Origin: a bacterium
Lineage (GTDB): Bacteria; Electryoneota; RPQS01
DNA: 64,000 nucleotides
Reading direction: 5' to 3'
NCBI GenBank assembly: GCA_036504735.1
Contig: DASXUQ010000008.1
Coordinates: forward strand, 248,001 to 312,000
Shown here piece by piece: positions 17,387 to 25,809 of this stretch (position 1 is the first letter of the stretch; every line of letters begins with the position of its first letter). Under the pieces are notes generated by a model, which worked only from the letters and a program-made list of their open reading frames with translations, was not told the origin of the DNA and did no database searches. Made by a program: the position numbers and the translations under genes.

Positions 17387-18391
17387 ATGGCTATCCGGAT
17401 TGCAATTAACGGGTTTGGCCGCATCGGGCGGCTGGTGTATCGCGGCCTGTTCAAGGACCCGCGCTTCGAAGTCGTCGTGCTGAATGATATCACTGACGCG
17501 AAGACACTCGCTCACCTGCTGAAGTACGACACCACTCATGGCCGCTTCCCCGGCAAAGTCGAGTCGGTGGAAGACGGGTTCCTCGTGGACGGCAAGAAAC
17601 TCAAAGTGCTGGCGGAAAAAGACCCCGCCAAACTGCCGTGGAAAGAGTTCAAGATCGACATCGTCGTCGAATCCACCGGGGCCAAGGCCTTCCGCGACCG
17701 CAAAGGCATCCAGCAGCACATCGACGCCGGCGCCAAAAAGGTGCTGCTCACCGTGCCGTCCAAGGATGACATCGACGCCACCATCGTCTGCGGCGTCAAT
17801 GATCAGGCGCTGAAACCGGAGCACATACTGGTCTCCAACGCGTCCTGCACCACCAACTGCATCGCGCCTATGGCCAAGATTCTCGATGAGAGTTTCGGAC
17901 TCGAGTTCGGTTTCATGACCACGGTGCACTCCTACACCAATGACCAGCGCGTACTCGATGCGCCGCACAGCGATCTCCGCCGCGCCCGCACCGCCGCCGA
18001 CAACATCATCCCCACCACCACCGGCGCCGCCCGCACCGTCGGCAAGATCCTGTCCAACCTCAAGGGCAAGCTCGACGGCGTGTCGCTGCGCGTCCCCACG
18101 GTGGACGGTTCGATCACCGACCTTGTGGCCACCCTGAAAAAGGACGCCACCGTAGAATCGGTGAACGCTGCCTTCAAGGCCGCCGCCCAGGGACCGATGA
18201 AGGGCATTCTCGAGTATACTGAAGACGAGATCGTCTCCAGTGACATCATCGGCAACTCGCATTCCTGCATCTTTGATTCCAAATGTACCATGATGCTTGG
18301 GCCGCGGCTGGTCAAGGTGTTCGGCTGGTATGACAATGAGTGGGGCTATTCGATGCGCTGTGTCGATCTATTGGCCCGCATGGGAGCCTGA
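17387..18391 (+). CDS. gap: Glyceraldehyde-3-phosphate dehydrogenase
   Basis: 334 residues, the standard length. The N-terminal Rossmann motif is INGFGRIGRLVYR, the catalytic cysteine is Cys154 in SNASCTTNCIAP, and the inorganic phosphate/substrate region TVHSYTNDQRVLDAPH and C-terminal WYDNEWGYSMR are intact. It oxidises glyceraldehyde 3-phosphate to 1,3-bisphosphoglycerate. Asp33 in VVVLNDITD points to NAD rather than NADP use, as in glycolytic GapA enzymes. The pgk and tpiA genes, which usually follow gap directly, are displaced by about 4.8 kb here. A strong stem-loop ends the transcript. Confidence 0.97.
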   Translation: MAIRIAINGFGRIGRLVYRGLFKDPRFEVVVLNDITDAKTLAHLLKYDTTHGRFPGKVESVEDGFLVDGKKLKVLAEKDPAKLPWKEFKIDIVVESTGAKAFRDRKGIQQHIDAGAKKVLLTVPSKDDIDATIVCGVNDQALKPEHILVSNASCTTNCIAPMAKILDESFGLEFGFMTTVHSYTNDQRVLDAPHSDLRRARTAADNIIPTTTGAARTVGKILSNLKGKLDGVSLRVPTVDGSITDLVATLKKDATVESVNAAFKAAAQGPMKGILEYTEDEIVSSDIIGNSHSCIFDSKCTMMLGPRLVKVFGWYDNEWGYSMRCVDLLARMGA

Positions 18392-18401
18392 CCGGAGATT
18401 C

Positions 18402-18456
18402 TGAAATGGGAAACAGGAACAAAGACGTACTCTTTCCCTTCCTGTTTCCCATTTCA
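18402..18456 (+). terminator. 18-bp stem-loop after gap
   Basis: TGAAATGGGAAACAGGAA (18402-18419) pairs perfectly with TTCCTGTTTCCCATTTCA (18439-18456) across a 19-base loop. The purine-left, pyrimidine-right make-up is that of class III elements, so it may be one of them serving as a terminator. Confidence 0.65.
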
Positions 18457-18533
18457 TGAAGGATATGCGTTGACGTATTGACCTGCTTTATCCGACCGGA
18501 TCGTAAATTAAACTATAGTGAGGAGAAGTGATT

Positions 18534-19355
18534 ATGCCCAGGAAGAGAGCATCGACCGCTGCGGAACAGCCCGAAGGAACCGCGCGCAAGTCAGCCGCTA
18601 AGACGCCGCGTGCGCGCAAAACCGCGGCCCGCAGCGCCGAATCTGCGGACACTCCGGCTCGCACCCCCCGGCGCACCGCCGCCGCGCGCAAAACCGCGCC
18701 CGCTGCCGCCACAAAGCGGCCCGCGCGCCCGGCAACTGCGCCGCGTGCCGAAGCCGCCCGGGAACCCGGTTCCAACAATGCCGGGCCAAACCGCGCCCGC
18801 CGCCCCGAGCCCGGTCGCCGCATGGAAAATGGCCACGGTAACGGCAATGGCGGACTGCCCTCCGGCAAAACCGCGCGGGATTATGCCGACGCCAAGCGCG
18901 CGCTGGGTGAACTGTGGGATGATATTACCAAGCAGACCTATTCCACGTTCGATTCCATTACGCGCCGCGTAGAGAAGAGCTACGAGGACGCCCGCAAGAA
19001 TGTCACACAGGGCGACGTGCGCTATGCGCTGGATAAGACCCAGAGCAAGCTGAAGTCTTTAAAAAATTCCGGATCACAGGCGGTAGTGCGACTGGGCAAA
19101 CAGGCCAAACTGCTTTACGAAATGCTGCGCGATGCCATGGCCGGCAAATTCAAAATGCCGTGGGTGACCGTCTCCGCCATCACGGCGGCGTTGCTCTATT
19201 TTGTCAGCCCGCTGGATGTTATTCCCGATTTTATTCCCGGCATCGGCTGGATGGATGATGCGCTGGTGATTTCGCTCGCCATCTCCGTGGCGCGGATGGA
19301 CCTGCGCCGTTACATCAAGGAAAATCAACTCGACCCCGCTGACTACGGCCTGTAA
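18534..19355 (+). CDS. DUF1232 (YkvA-like) membrane protein with histone H1-like N-terminus
   Basis: 273 residues. AGGAG lies eight bases before ATG 18534; GTG 18528 is too close to it. Residues 1 to about 105 are a disordered, strongly basic Lys/Arg/Ala/Pro region (PRKRASTAAEQP, TPRARKTAARSAE) like bacterial histone H1-type tails. Residues about 115-190 are charged and helical. The C-terminal 80 residues are a DUF1232 domain: a membrane hairpin with the signature YFVSPLDVIPDFIPGIGWMD followed by DDALVISLAISVARMDLRRY. DUF1232 function is not known. The combination of a nucleic-acid-binding-like tail with a membrane domain is unusual and could tether DNA or RNA at the membrane; that is inference. 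Confidence 0.8.
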   Translation: MPRKRASTAAEQPEGTARKSAAKTPRARKTAARSAESADTPARTPRRTAAARKTAPAAATKRPARPATAPRAEAAREPGSNNAGPNRARRPEPGRRMENGHGNGNGGLPSGKTARDYADAKRALGELWDDITKQTYSTFDSITRRVEKSYEDARKNVTQGDVRYALDKTQSKLKSLKNSGSQAVVRLGKQAKLLYEMLRDAMAGKFKMPWVTVSAITAALLYFVSPLDVIPDFIPGIGWMDDALVISLAISVARMDLRRYIKENQLDPADYGL

Positions 19356-19406
19356 GCCGCCGGTGTGCAAGATGCGTTTGCACGGTACCTCAGAGAGGAG
19401 AACATC

Positions 19407-20279
19407 ATGCGCTTTGCTCTTCTGCTCATACTCAGCATAGCCTTGACCGGCGGAGGGATGTCTGCGCTGGCGCAGACCTCGACCAGCCGTGTTCTGGCGC
19501 GCCCGCCGGAAAACTGCGCCGTCCGGAAAATCGGCGGCCATACCTTTGCCGAGGGCGAGGTCTATCTGTCCTCCCATGCCGATACCGCGCTGCTCAAGGA
19601 GTACGGCTTCCGCACGTTCGAGTTTCAGGGCTGGTCGCTGGGCCGCGCCCGCTATGAAGCCGTCTGGCCCACCTCCGTGCCCCTCGATGCGCTGCCGTCG
19701 CAACTCGATGAATTGACTTACCACACCACCGAGCAGGAGGAGACTCCGGACCTCGATCTGCCGGTCGGGGGGAATTACTCCTACGCGCAGGCCATGAGCG
19801 CGCCGCAGGACTGGAAGGATGTCGATCTCTCTCCGGCCACACGTCAACGGACCCAAAAGTCGCCCAAGCCCGCCAAAGAAGCCACGCACTTCTACGATCC
19901 CCGCGACCCCGCCGGCAGCCGGCCGACCATGCGGCTGCGGGAAAGATACGATGACCGGGAGTTCACGGGCTACTACCGTCTGCAGCCGGCGAACAACTAC
20001 CGCTTCCATGCGGTCGATGATGTCGTGTCCTGCAATCCACAGACGACGGGTACGTTTTTCAGCACCTCGCAGAGCCACACGACGCTGACGCCCACGCCCA
20101 TTCAACAGATGTACGGCGGCCGCTCGCCGATCAATCTGTACGGTGGCTACGGGGGGTGCGGCTCCCGCCAGTATCGGTCAGAGCCGCGGGATAACCGGCG
20201 CGAGAGCTATCCGTACTTTCACCCGCAGGGCGTCAGCCTCAGCGAGTATTCGCGTCAGCACGGCAGCCGGCGGCGATAA
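19407..20279 (+). CDS. Tandem secreted family A, member 1
   Basis: 290 residues; AGAGGAG precedes ATG 19407 and signal peptide MRFALLLILSIALTGGGMSA follows. It carries one copy of a module shared by the next four genes: FAEGEVYLSSHADTALLKEY, then GFRTFEFQGWSLGRARYEAV, WPTSVPLDALP and LTYHT. The family consensus is G-x-V-Y-L...D-T-x-x-L...G-F-R-x-F-x-F...Y-x-A-x-W-P...L-P...Y-D. This member is the most divergent and has a long low-complexity, proline- and tyrosine-rich C-terminus ending in repeated glycine/serine/arginine. No known domain was recognised. Export to the periplasm or surface is predicted; the function is unknown. Confidence 0.75.
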   Translation: MRFALLLILSIALTGGGMSALAQTSTSRVLARPPENCAVRKIGGHTFAEGEVYLSSHADTALLKEYGFRTFEFQGWSLGRARYEAVWPTSVPLDALPSQLDELTYHTTEQEETPDLDLPVGGNYSYAQAMSAPQDWKDVDLSPATRQRTQKSPKPAKEATHFYDPRDPAGSRPTMRLRERYDDREFTGYYRLQPANNYRFHAVDDVVSCNPQTTGTFFSTSQSHTTLTPTPIQQMYGGRSPINLYGGYGGCGSRQYRSEPRDNRRESYPYFHPQGVSLSEYSRQHGSRRR

Positions 20280-20397
20280 GGCACGTTCGCGCCCCGGGGC
20301 GCGCTTACGAAGGGATTGATCAAGGGAACAGGATTATCGCGGCGGGACTCCGTTCAGTCAGTGCACAAACGGTTCGCCGGGAGAAAAGAGTTTAGAC

Positions 20398-20820
20398 GTG
20401 AAATACAGCACGTGGATCTGGGCGGGATTGCTGATCGCGGGCAGTGTGCTGGCGGATGACAGCCGGTATGCCATGCCGCAGCCCCCGCACGGCGCCAAAC
20501 AGGTCGCCATCGGCAGCCACAGCTATTTTACAGGGGTGGTGTACATCGAAACCGGCAGTGACACCTCGGCGCTGGTGCCGCTCGGATTCCGCCGCTTCGA
20601 ATTCGAAAGCCGCTCCGTTCATTCCGTGCGCTACCATGCGCTCTGGCCGAAGTCGGCGTTGCAGGATTCCCTGCCGTCCATCGTCAGCGGATTGGAGTAT
20701 GACGTGAACCCGGTGATGACGCCGGATACCACGTTCGATCTGGACCTCTCCAGCCCGTCCGATGTTGTCCCCGAAGCCGATCCCGAAACCCCGAATCCCA
20801 ACGGAAGCGGCAACCAGTAG
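20398..20820 (+). CDS. Tandem secreted family A, member 2
   Basis: 140 residues, the smallest member, with GTG start and signal peptide MKYSTWIWAGLLIAGSVLA. The mature N-terminus YAMPQPPHGA introduces a motif (A-M/L-P-Q/T-P-P) shared by members 3, 4 and 5. One module copy: YFTGVVYIETGSDTSALVPL, GFRRFEFESRSVHSVRYHAL, WPKSALQDSLP, GLEYDV. After the module there is only a 30-residue acidic, proline-rich tail (DLDLSSPSDVVPEADPETPN), so this member shows the module is a self-contained unit of about 80 residues. The function is unknown. Confidence 0.72.
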   Translation: MKYSTWIWAGLLIAGSVLADDSRYAMPQPPHGAKQVAIGSHSYFTGVVYIETGSDTSALVPLGFRRFEFESRSVHSVRYHALWPKSALQDSLPSIVSGLEYDVNPVMTPDTTFDLDLSSPSDVVPEADPETPNPNGSGNQ

Positions 20821-20855
20821 CGCCGCACGGTTTACGCCTAGCCATTTCACCTTTG

Positions 20856-21665
20856 ATGGACACCATGCAGCGGCTGCTGATTTCAGTCTTGGTACGGATC
20901 CTTCTCGACACGATCTTCAGTTCGCCGTGCTGCGCCATGCCTCAGCCGCCGGTCAGAGCGGTCACATTTCACGAAGGCAAAGGCGTCTACTACTCGGGCA
21001 CTCTCTCCCTGAGTGCGCATGAGGATACGGTCAAACTGAAGGCCTTGGGCTTTCGGCATTTTGATTTTGACAGCCGCACCTTCGGCTCGCTCAAGTACCA
21101 CGCGCAGTGGCCGCAAGCAGCGGTAGCGTTGCCCTTGCCGGACTATCTGAACGGCATGGACTACGATGTGGGCGATCCGCCTTCAGAAGATAATGAGGCA
21201 GCGGAGCGCTATTTCGATCCGGACGGCGAGATGATCAGTCGCGGACCGACGCCTTACGATAATCGCCCGCGCATGGGCCGGGAAATGGACGCTGCCAGTC
21301 GCACACTCCTCGAACGCATGTCGATGCAGATTCACAATCTGCCGCGCCCAGCCAACGGCAAGCCGGATACGGTCATCGACGGCAGGGATTACGTGTACGG
21401 ACGAGTGTATATGCGCTACCTGTCCGACAGTCTGGATCTGATCCCCTTCGGATTCAAGGGCTTCGATCCCCATCCGGACGATGAGATGCAATTCGATAAT
21501 ACCCACGTCAACGGCTTGATCGTTTCTATCTTTGGCTATCATGCCTACTGGCCGATAAACGTTGATGTCAAATCTCTTCCCGAGAGTATGTACAGGATGG
21601 AAGCGGCGCGTAGCCGACGGGGAACGGGCGAGGTCATTACGAAACGGAAGTACTTCGACAAATGA
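20856..21665 (+). CDS. Tandem secreted family A, member 3 (two modules)
   Basis: 269 residues from ATG 20856. The N-terminal hydrophobic stretch (MDTMQRLLISVLVRILLDTI) leads to CAMPQPPVRA. Module 1 is [61 protein letters not shown] second, diverged module follows at about residues 175-255: DYVYGRVYMRYLSDSLDLIP, FGFKGFDP, FGYHAYWPINVDVKSLPES. Two modules in one chain indicate internal duplication within the family. No catalytic residues are apparent. It is close kin to member 5: [14 protein letters not shown] and the PDYLNGxDYDV segment are nearly identical. Confidence 0.75.
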   Translation: MDTMQRLLISVLVRILLDTIFSSPCCAMPQPPVRAVTFHEGKGVYYSGTLSLSAHEDTVKLKALGFRHFDFDSRTFGSLKYHAQWPQAAVALPLPDYLNGMDYDVGDPPSEDNEAAERYFDPDGEMISRGPTPYDNRPRMGREMDAASRTLLERMSMQIHNLPRPANGKPDTVIDGRDYVYGRVYMRYLSDSLDLIPFGFKGFDPHPDDEMQFDNTHVNGLIVSIFGYHAYWPINVDVKSLPESMYRMEAARSRRGTGEVITKRKYFDK

Positions 21666-21681
21666 ACGCGGAACGCTAATC

Positions 21682-22206
21682 GTGCAGCAAAGATTAATCA
21701 CCATCAGCCTTTTCGTCCTCGCACTGTTCTGCGCTGCGCCGCTCTTTGCCATGCCCACTCCTCCGCAGGATGCGGTGCGGAGAGTGTACGATGCCGAGGT
21801 TTATTACTCGGGAACGGTCTACGTCAGTTCTCCCGAGGACACCCTCAAGTTGCTCGATTTAGGTTTCGGAAATTTACAATTCGATAGCCGCTGCTTCGGC
21901 TCGTACAAATACAAAGCCTGGTGGCCCAAATCCATCGTGGAACTCCCCGTGCCGGATTACGTCACCGGCATGAACTACGATCTGACGCGGCCCGACCGAG
22001 GCACTTCCGATGAAGAATGGTACACCGGCGGATATGCGGCAGACTATTACGATCCGGCGGGTGCCTATCCGTATCTGGGACAATCCCGCTACGACGTCGA
22101 CTTCATGCCAGCCCCGCCTTCCGGCAGCGGCACCTATGGCTTCACCATCGGTCGCGGCACCAGCCTCGACCGGAGCAGAAATGGCTGCGGCAGCCACTAT
22201 GGTTGA
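21682..22206 (+). CDS. Tandem secreted family A, member 4
   Basis: 174 residues from GTG 21682, which begins a proper signal peptide (QQRLITISLFVLALFCAAPL); a longer in-frame start at 21562 would overlap member 3 and bury it. The mature start is FAMPTPPQDA. Module: VYYSGTVYVSSPEDTLKLLD, LGFGNLQFDSRCFGSYKYKA, WWPKSIVELPVPDYVTGMNY. The C-terminal 60 residues are tyrosine-, glycine- and proline-rich and end in CGSHYG, similar in style to member 1 (GGYGGCGSRQY). Such tails suggest surface exposure or self-association. The function is unknown. Confidence 0.74.
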   Translation: MQQRLITISLFVLALFCAAPLFAMPTPPQDAVRRVYDAEVYYSGTVYVSSPEDTLKLLDLGFGNLQFDSRCFGSYKYKAWWPKSIVELPVPDYVTGMNYDLTRPDRGTSDEEWYTGGYAADYYDPAGAYPYLGQSRYDVDFMPAPPSGSGTYGFTIGRGTSLDRSRNGCGSHYG

Positions 22207-22258
22207 AGGTGAGCATCCGGTCACAGGGTGTGACCGCAATCACAGAATCATACGTCCC

Positions 22259-23023
22259 ATGATCCCGCGCCCGATCTTCGTCGTAATAACAGTTGTCTGG
22301 GCCACCGCCTGCCTGGCCCTGCCTCAGCCGCCACCAAGAGCGCTGACGCATGTCTCCGGCAGCATCACCTATTACTCCGGCACCGTCTACCTGAGCGCGC
22401 ACGAGGACACGCTCAAACTGAAGGCTCTCGGCTTTCGCCATTTCCGGTTTGACAGCCGCGCCGTCAACTCGCTCAAGTACACAGCCGAGTGGCCGCAAAC
22501 CGCGGTGTCTGCGCCGTCGCCGGATTATCTGAATGGCCTCGACTACGATGTGGCAGCAGATGTGCAGCCCGATGACAATACGGCCACGGCGGACACCATG
22601 GACATTGACTCCATTTCGCTGGCCCGGCCTCCGCGCCACCACGCCAACATGGGGATGGACAGTGCCACCGCGCATCGCTTCCTTGCGCAGCTCGATGTCC
22701 GCGTCCGCGCCCTGAACCGCCTCGATCACCCCAGGCCGGATACGCTGATCGGCGACAGAAAGTTTACGCACGGCGTCGTGCTGATGTCGTCTCTGACGGA
22801 CACAGTGGGTTTGATTCCGCTTCGCTTCTTCGGCTTCGAACCGGGCGGCATGGTGGTCGATAGCAGCGACGGTGAGCCTGTCCAATATCCAAGTTGCCAT
22901 TGCTATTGGCCCTCGGACATCTCGGTGGTCGATCTGCCGGACGGCATCCACAGCATCCAGTCCGACCGCGTCCGCCTCGGCTCCGGCGTCGTTTCCATCA
23001 AACCGAAGACACCGGCAAAATAG
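22259..23023 (+). CDS. Tandem secreted family A, member 5 (two modules)
   Basis: 254 residues from ATG 22259 with signal peptide [20 protein letters not shown]; the frame is open 250 bases upstream but that part overlaps member 4. Mature start ALPQPPPRA. Module 1: [60 protein letters not shown]. Module 2 (about residues 160-245): [45 protein letters not shown]. It shares this two-module plan with member 3, so the pair 3/5 probably arose by duplication after the array formed. The function is unknown. Confidence 0.75.
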   Translation: MIPRPIFVVITVVWATACLALPQPPPRALTHVSGSITYYSGTVYLSAHEDTLKLKALGFRHFRFDSRAVNSLKYTAEWPQTAVSAPSPDYLNGLDYDVAADVQPDDNTATADTMDIDSISLARPPRHHANMGMDSATAHRFLAQLDVRVRALNRLDHPRPDTLIGDRKFTHGVVLMSSLTDTVGLIPLRFFGFEPGGMVVDSSDGEPVQYPSCHCYWPSDISVVDLPDGIHSIQSDRVRLGSGVVSIKPKTPAK

Positions 23024-23035
23024 CGCGCTTAAGGA

Positions 23036-23165
23036 GGGGCGGATCTAAGATCCGCCCGCTTGTGTCAACCGCGCCGGGTGTAGGGGCCGGTCTAAGACCG
23101 GCCCGCCTGACAATTACCGCCAACACAACCCGATCCGCCTGTGGCGAGATCTCGCTCCGCGGACC
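23036..23165. repeat. Class II hairpin mosaic, variant copy
   Basis: Contains two hairpins on one plan, GGCGGATCTAAGATCCGCC and GGCCGGTCTAAGACCGGCC (loop within TCTAAGA), then GGCGAGATCTCGCTCCGC as in the copies at 14.6 and 58.9 kb. It lies between the last tandem-family gene and pgk. Confidence 0.7.
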
Positions 23166-23184
23166 GACAACCCGCGCGCGTGAA

Positions 23185-23198
23185 TACGAACATTCGTA
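23185..23198. promoter_or_regulatory. Small palindrome before pgk
   Basis: TACGAA-CA-TTCGTA is a perfect 6-bp inverted repeat, 25 bases before the pgk ATG. It could be an operator; the factor is not known, and it could be chance. Confidence 0.25.
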
Positions 23199-23223
23199 CT
23201 TAACATTTCTTTTCGGGAGGAGC

Positions 23224-24453
23224 ATGAACAAACTCACCATCGACGATGTAGACCTGCACGACAAGCGCGTGCTTGTGCGCGTCGATTTCAATGTGCCGCT
23301 GGATGGCGACAAGGTCACCGATGACATCCGCATCCGCGAGAGCCTGCCCACAATCCGCCGGATCGTCGAAGACGGCGGCAAGGTCATCCTGATGAGCCAT
23401 CTCGGGCGGCCCAAAGGCAAGCGCGCTATGGAGTACAGCCTGCGTCCCGCAGCCCAGCGGCTCTCTGAATTGCTCGACCGTCCGGTGATGATGGCCCCCG
23501 ACTGCGTCGGCCCCGAAGTCGAACGCGTCGTCGATCAGATGCAATCCGGTCAGGTGATGGTGCTCGAGAACCTGCGCTTCCATCCCGAAGAAGAGAAAAA
23601 TGATCCCGCCTTCGCCGCGTCACTGGCGAAGCTCGGTGACGTGTATGTCAATGATGCCTTCGGCAGCGCCCACCGCGCCCATGCCTCCACCGAAGGAGTC
23701 ACCAGGCATTTGCACCCCGCCGTTGCCGGTTACCTGATGAAAAAGGAACTGGACTATCTCGGTAAGGCGCTCGCCGATCCCGCGCGGCCCTTCGTCGCCG
23801 TCCTCGGCGGCTCCAAGATCTCCGGCAAGATCGACGTCATCGAAAACCTGCTGGACAAAGTCGACGCCATTCTCATCGGCGGCGGCATGGCCTACACCTT
23901 TTTCAAGACGATGGGCCGGGAAATCGGCAATTCCATCGTCGAAATGGACCGCGTCGACATGGCCCATGACCTGCTGAAGCACGCCGCCACCAGCCGCACC
24001 AAACTGGTGTTGCCGTCCGATTCCCGCGTCGCCAATGAACTGGCTGCCGGTGTCACCATCGTCGTGCGCAGCAATGATGCCTTGCGCGAAGACGATATCG
24101 CCGGCGACATCGGGCCGGAAACGGAAAAGCAGTACAGCGACATTATCCGTAAGGCCAAAACCGTCGTCTGGAACGGACCGATGGGTGTTTTCGAAATCCC
24201 TGAGTTTGCCCACGGGACCAAAGCGGTCGCCGAGGCCCTCGCAGAGGCTACCAAGGCGGGAGCCGTCACGGTTGTGGGCGGAGGCGACTCTGCGGCGGCC
24301 ATCAAGAAGTTCGGTCTGGAAAGCAAGGTGTCCCATGTCTCCACTGGCGGCGGTGCCAGCCTCGAATTCTTGGAAGGCAAGGAACTGCCCGGAGTCGTGG
24401 CTCTGGATGATGCGGATGAGCAAGTTAAATTAAAAGAAACATTTAACCAATGA
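23224..24453 (+). CDS. pgk: Phosphoglycerate kinase
   Basis: 409 residues; transfers phosphate from 1,3-bisphosphoglycerate to ADP. GGGAGGAG precedes ATG 23224, which starts at the expected [20 protein letters not shown]; the frame extends upstream into the repeat but has no such start. Signatures: [49 protein letters not shown], the nucleotide-side GPMGVFE and GGGDSAAA, and the C-terminal [13 protein letters not shown]. The next gene, tpiA, overlaps its stop by four bases (ATGA), indicating translational coupling. Confidence 0.97.
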   Translation: MNKLTIDDVDLHDKRVLVRVDFNVPLDGDKVTDDIRIRESLPTIRRIVEDGGKVILMSHLGRPKGKRAMEYSLRPAAQRLSELLDRPVMMAPDCVGPEVERVVDQMQSGQVMVLENLRFHPEEEKNDPAFAASLAKLGDVYVNDAFGSAHRAHASTEGVTRHLHPAVAGYLMKKELDYLGKALADPARPFVAVLGGSKISGKIDVIENLLDKVDAILIGGGMAYTFFKTMGREIGNSIVEMDRVDMAHDLLKHAATSRTKLVLPSDSRVANELAAGVTIVVRSNDALREDDIAGDIGPETEKQYSDIIRKAKTVVWNGPMGVFEIPEFAHGTKAVAEALAEATKAGAVTVVGGGDSAAAIKKFGLESKVSHVSTGGGASLEFLEGKELPGVVALDDADEQVKLKETFNQ

Positions 24454-25238
24454 TCCTCGCAGCAAATTGGAAGATGAACAAGACGGCAAAGGAGGCCTCC
24501 GAGTTCGTGGCCGCCTACGCTGCCGGGCAGGCCGAGTGGGTGGTCCCCACCATTATCCTGCCTCCTTTTACCGCCCTCCCTGCGGTCGCTTCCGCCTGTT
24601 TGCAGACCGGATTTCCCCGCCAAAGGCTTGCATATGGCGCTCAAAATTTCTATTTTGAGGTTTCTGGAGCCTTTACGGGGGAAGTCTCGGCGGACATGCT
24701 CCTCGAACACGGCTGCCGCTATGTTCTGTGCGGACATAGTGAACGGCGGCACGTTTTCGGTGAGAGTGATGCCTTAATCGGCAAGAAGGTCGCCCGTGCC
24801 ATCGAAAAGGACCTGCTGCCGATTTTCTGTATCGGCGAAACCCTCGCCGAGAGGCAGGGAGGCATCCTCAAGACGGTCCTGACCCGCCAGATCACAGAAG
24901 GTCTGGCCAACGTCTCCGCCGATAAGTTCTCCAAGGTGATTGTGGCTTACGAACCCGTTTGGGCCATTGGCACCGGGGTGGTGGCCACGGTCGAGCAGGC
25001 GGAAGAAGCGCACGGCTATGTCCGCGAATGCCTCGTCAGCGCCTTCGGTCAGGCTGCCGGGCGTGTGCCGGTCCTCTACGGCGGCAGCGTCACTCCCGAT
25101 AATGTGTTTTCTCTGGTGTCCCGTCCGGGAATCGATGGCGCTCTGGTGGGCGGCGCAAGCCTGAAAGTCGAAAATCTGCTGGCCCTGCACACGGCCTGTG
25201 TCAAGGCCGCCAAGCAGAAGGACGTCTCGCCCGCGTAA
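24450..25238 (+). CDS. tpiA: Triosephosphate isomerase
   Basis: 262 residues; interconverts dihydroxyacetone phosphate and glyceraldehyde 3-phosphate. Catalytic residues are visible: Asn8/Lys10 in AANWKMN, His96 in CGHSERR, Glu168 in [11 protein letters not shown], and the phosphate-binding loop YGGSVTPDN followed by [11 protein letters not shown]. The start ATG lies within the end of pgk. Length and motifs are standard for the bacterial enzyme. secG follows after 90 bases, as in many bacteria where gap-pgk-tpi-secG form one transcript. Confidence 0.97.
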   Translation: MILAANWKMNKTAKEASEFVAAYAAGQAEWVVPTIILPPFTALPAVASACLQTGFPRQRLAYGAQNFYFEVSGAFTGEVSADMLLEHGCRYVLCGHSERRHVFGESDALIGKKVARAIEKDLLPIFCIGETLAERQGGILKTVLTRQITEGLANVSADKFSKVIVAYEPVWAIGTGVVATVEQAEEAHGYVRECLVSAFGQAAGRVPVLYGGSVTPDNVFSLVSRPGIDGALVGGASLKVENLLALHTACVKAAKQKDVSPA

Positions 25239-25330
25239 TCATGAATTAGGAAATGAGAAATAGAGACAGGAATGAAGACGGCTTCCTTTCTGCTTTCTGT
25301 TTTCTGCTTTTTGCTTTTCCAAGGAGTAAG
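25239..25330. repeat. Class III stuttered element before secG
   Basis: A purine tract of GGAAATGAGAAATAG-type words is followed by a pyrimidine tract of repeated TTTCTGC/TTTTCTGC words (about 25290-25318), ending at the AAGGAG of secG. Confidence 0.6.
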
Positions 25331-25711
25331 ATGTTTTACGGAATTCTGATCGTCCTGCAGATGATCATCTCGATCCTGCTGGTAGTTTCGATTCTGCTGC
25401 AAAGCTCGAAGGGCGGCGGCTTGGCGGGTATCGCGGGTGGCGCGATGTCCTCGTCCCTGTTCGGTGGACGCACCGCGGCCAGCTTCCTGTCGAAAGCAAC
25501 GGCAATTATGGCAGCGGTGTTCATGCTGAACTGCCTCGGTATGGCGGTCCTCTCCACCACCACCACGGCTCCCACGTCCGTTACTCAGCAGGCTGCCCAG
25601 CAGGCGAATCCCGCGAACAGCCCCGTGCCGACCGTTCCGCCTGCCGGCGGTGAGCCCGCTGGTGGCGACAACGCCGCCCCGGTCATCCCGACCCCGGAAC
25701 CCGCACGCTAA
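25331..25711 (+). CDS. secG: Preprotein translocase subunit SecG
   Basis: 126 residues. AAGGAG is placed well before ATG 25331; an in-frame start at 25253 would lie in the stuttered tract. Two membrane helices flank the SecG loop: helix 1 YGILIVLQMIISILLVVSIL, then LLQSSKGGGLAGIAGGAMSS with FGGRTAASFLSKAT, and helix 2 IMAAVFMLNCLGMAVLS. The Q-x-x-K-G-G-G-L motif is diagnostic. The C-terminal 45 residues are an unstructured Pro/Ala/Thr tail, common in FCB-group SecG. It assists SecYE/SecA export, which the many secreted proteins here need. Confidence 0.93.
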   Translation: MFYGILIVLQMIISILLVVSILLQSSKGGGLAGIAGGAMSSSLFGGRTAASFLSKATAIMAAVFMLNCLGMAVLSTTTTAPTSVTQQAAQQANPANSPVPTVPPAGGEPAGGDNAAPVIPTPEPAR

Positions 25712-25796
25712 GGACAAATAGGAAATCGGAAATTCGAAATAGGAAAGAAGAGATTTGCATTTTCCTATTTCCTATTTCACATTTCCTGTTTTGACT
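25712..25796. repeat. Class III stuttered hairpin before tRNA-Leu
   Basis: Purine arm of GGAAAT/GAAATA words (25716-25748) and pyrimidine arm TTTCCTATTTCCTATTTC plus ACATTTCCTG (25760-25790). The arms are complementary over much of their length. Confidence 0.7.
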
Positions 25797-25809
25797 TCGA
25801 TCTTTCCCC

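Noticed and set aside
18470-18519. Possible promoter before the DUF1232 gene (TTGACG and TTGACC with TAAATT/TATAGT)
   Set aside because: Spacer lengths (about 20 or more bases) do not fit a standard promoter well enough to call.
20288-20303. 16-base perfect palindrome CGCGCCCCGGGGCGCG after family A member 1
   Set aside because: It has no loop or T-run and arises easily in GC-rich DNA, so it is not called a terminator.
25239-25796. Possible CRISPR array in stuttered sequences
   Set aside because: Words are 6-8 bases without constant repeats or spacers and no cas gene is present.
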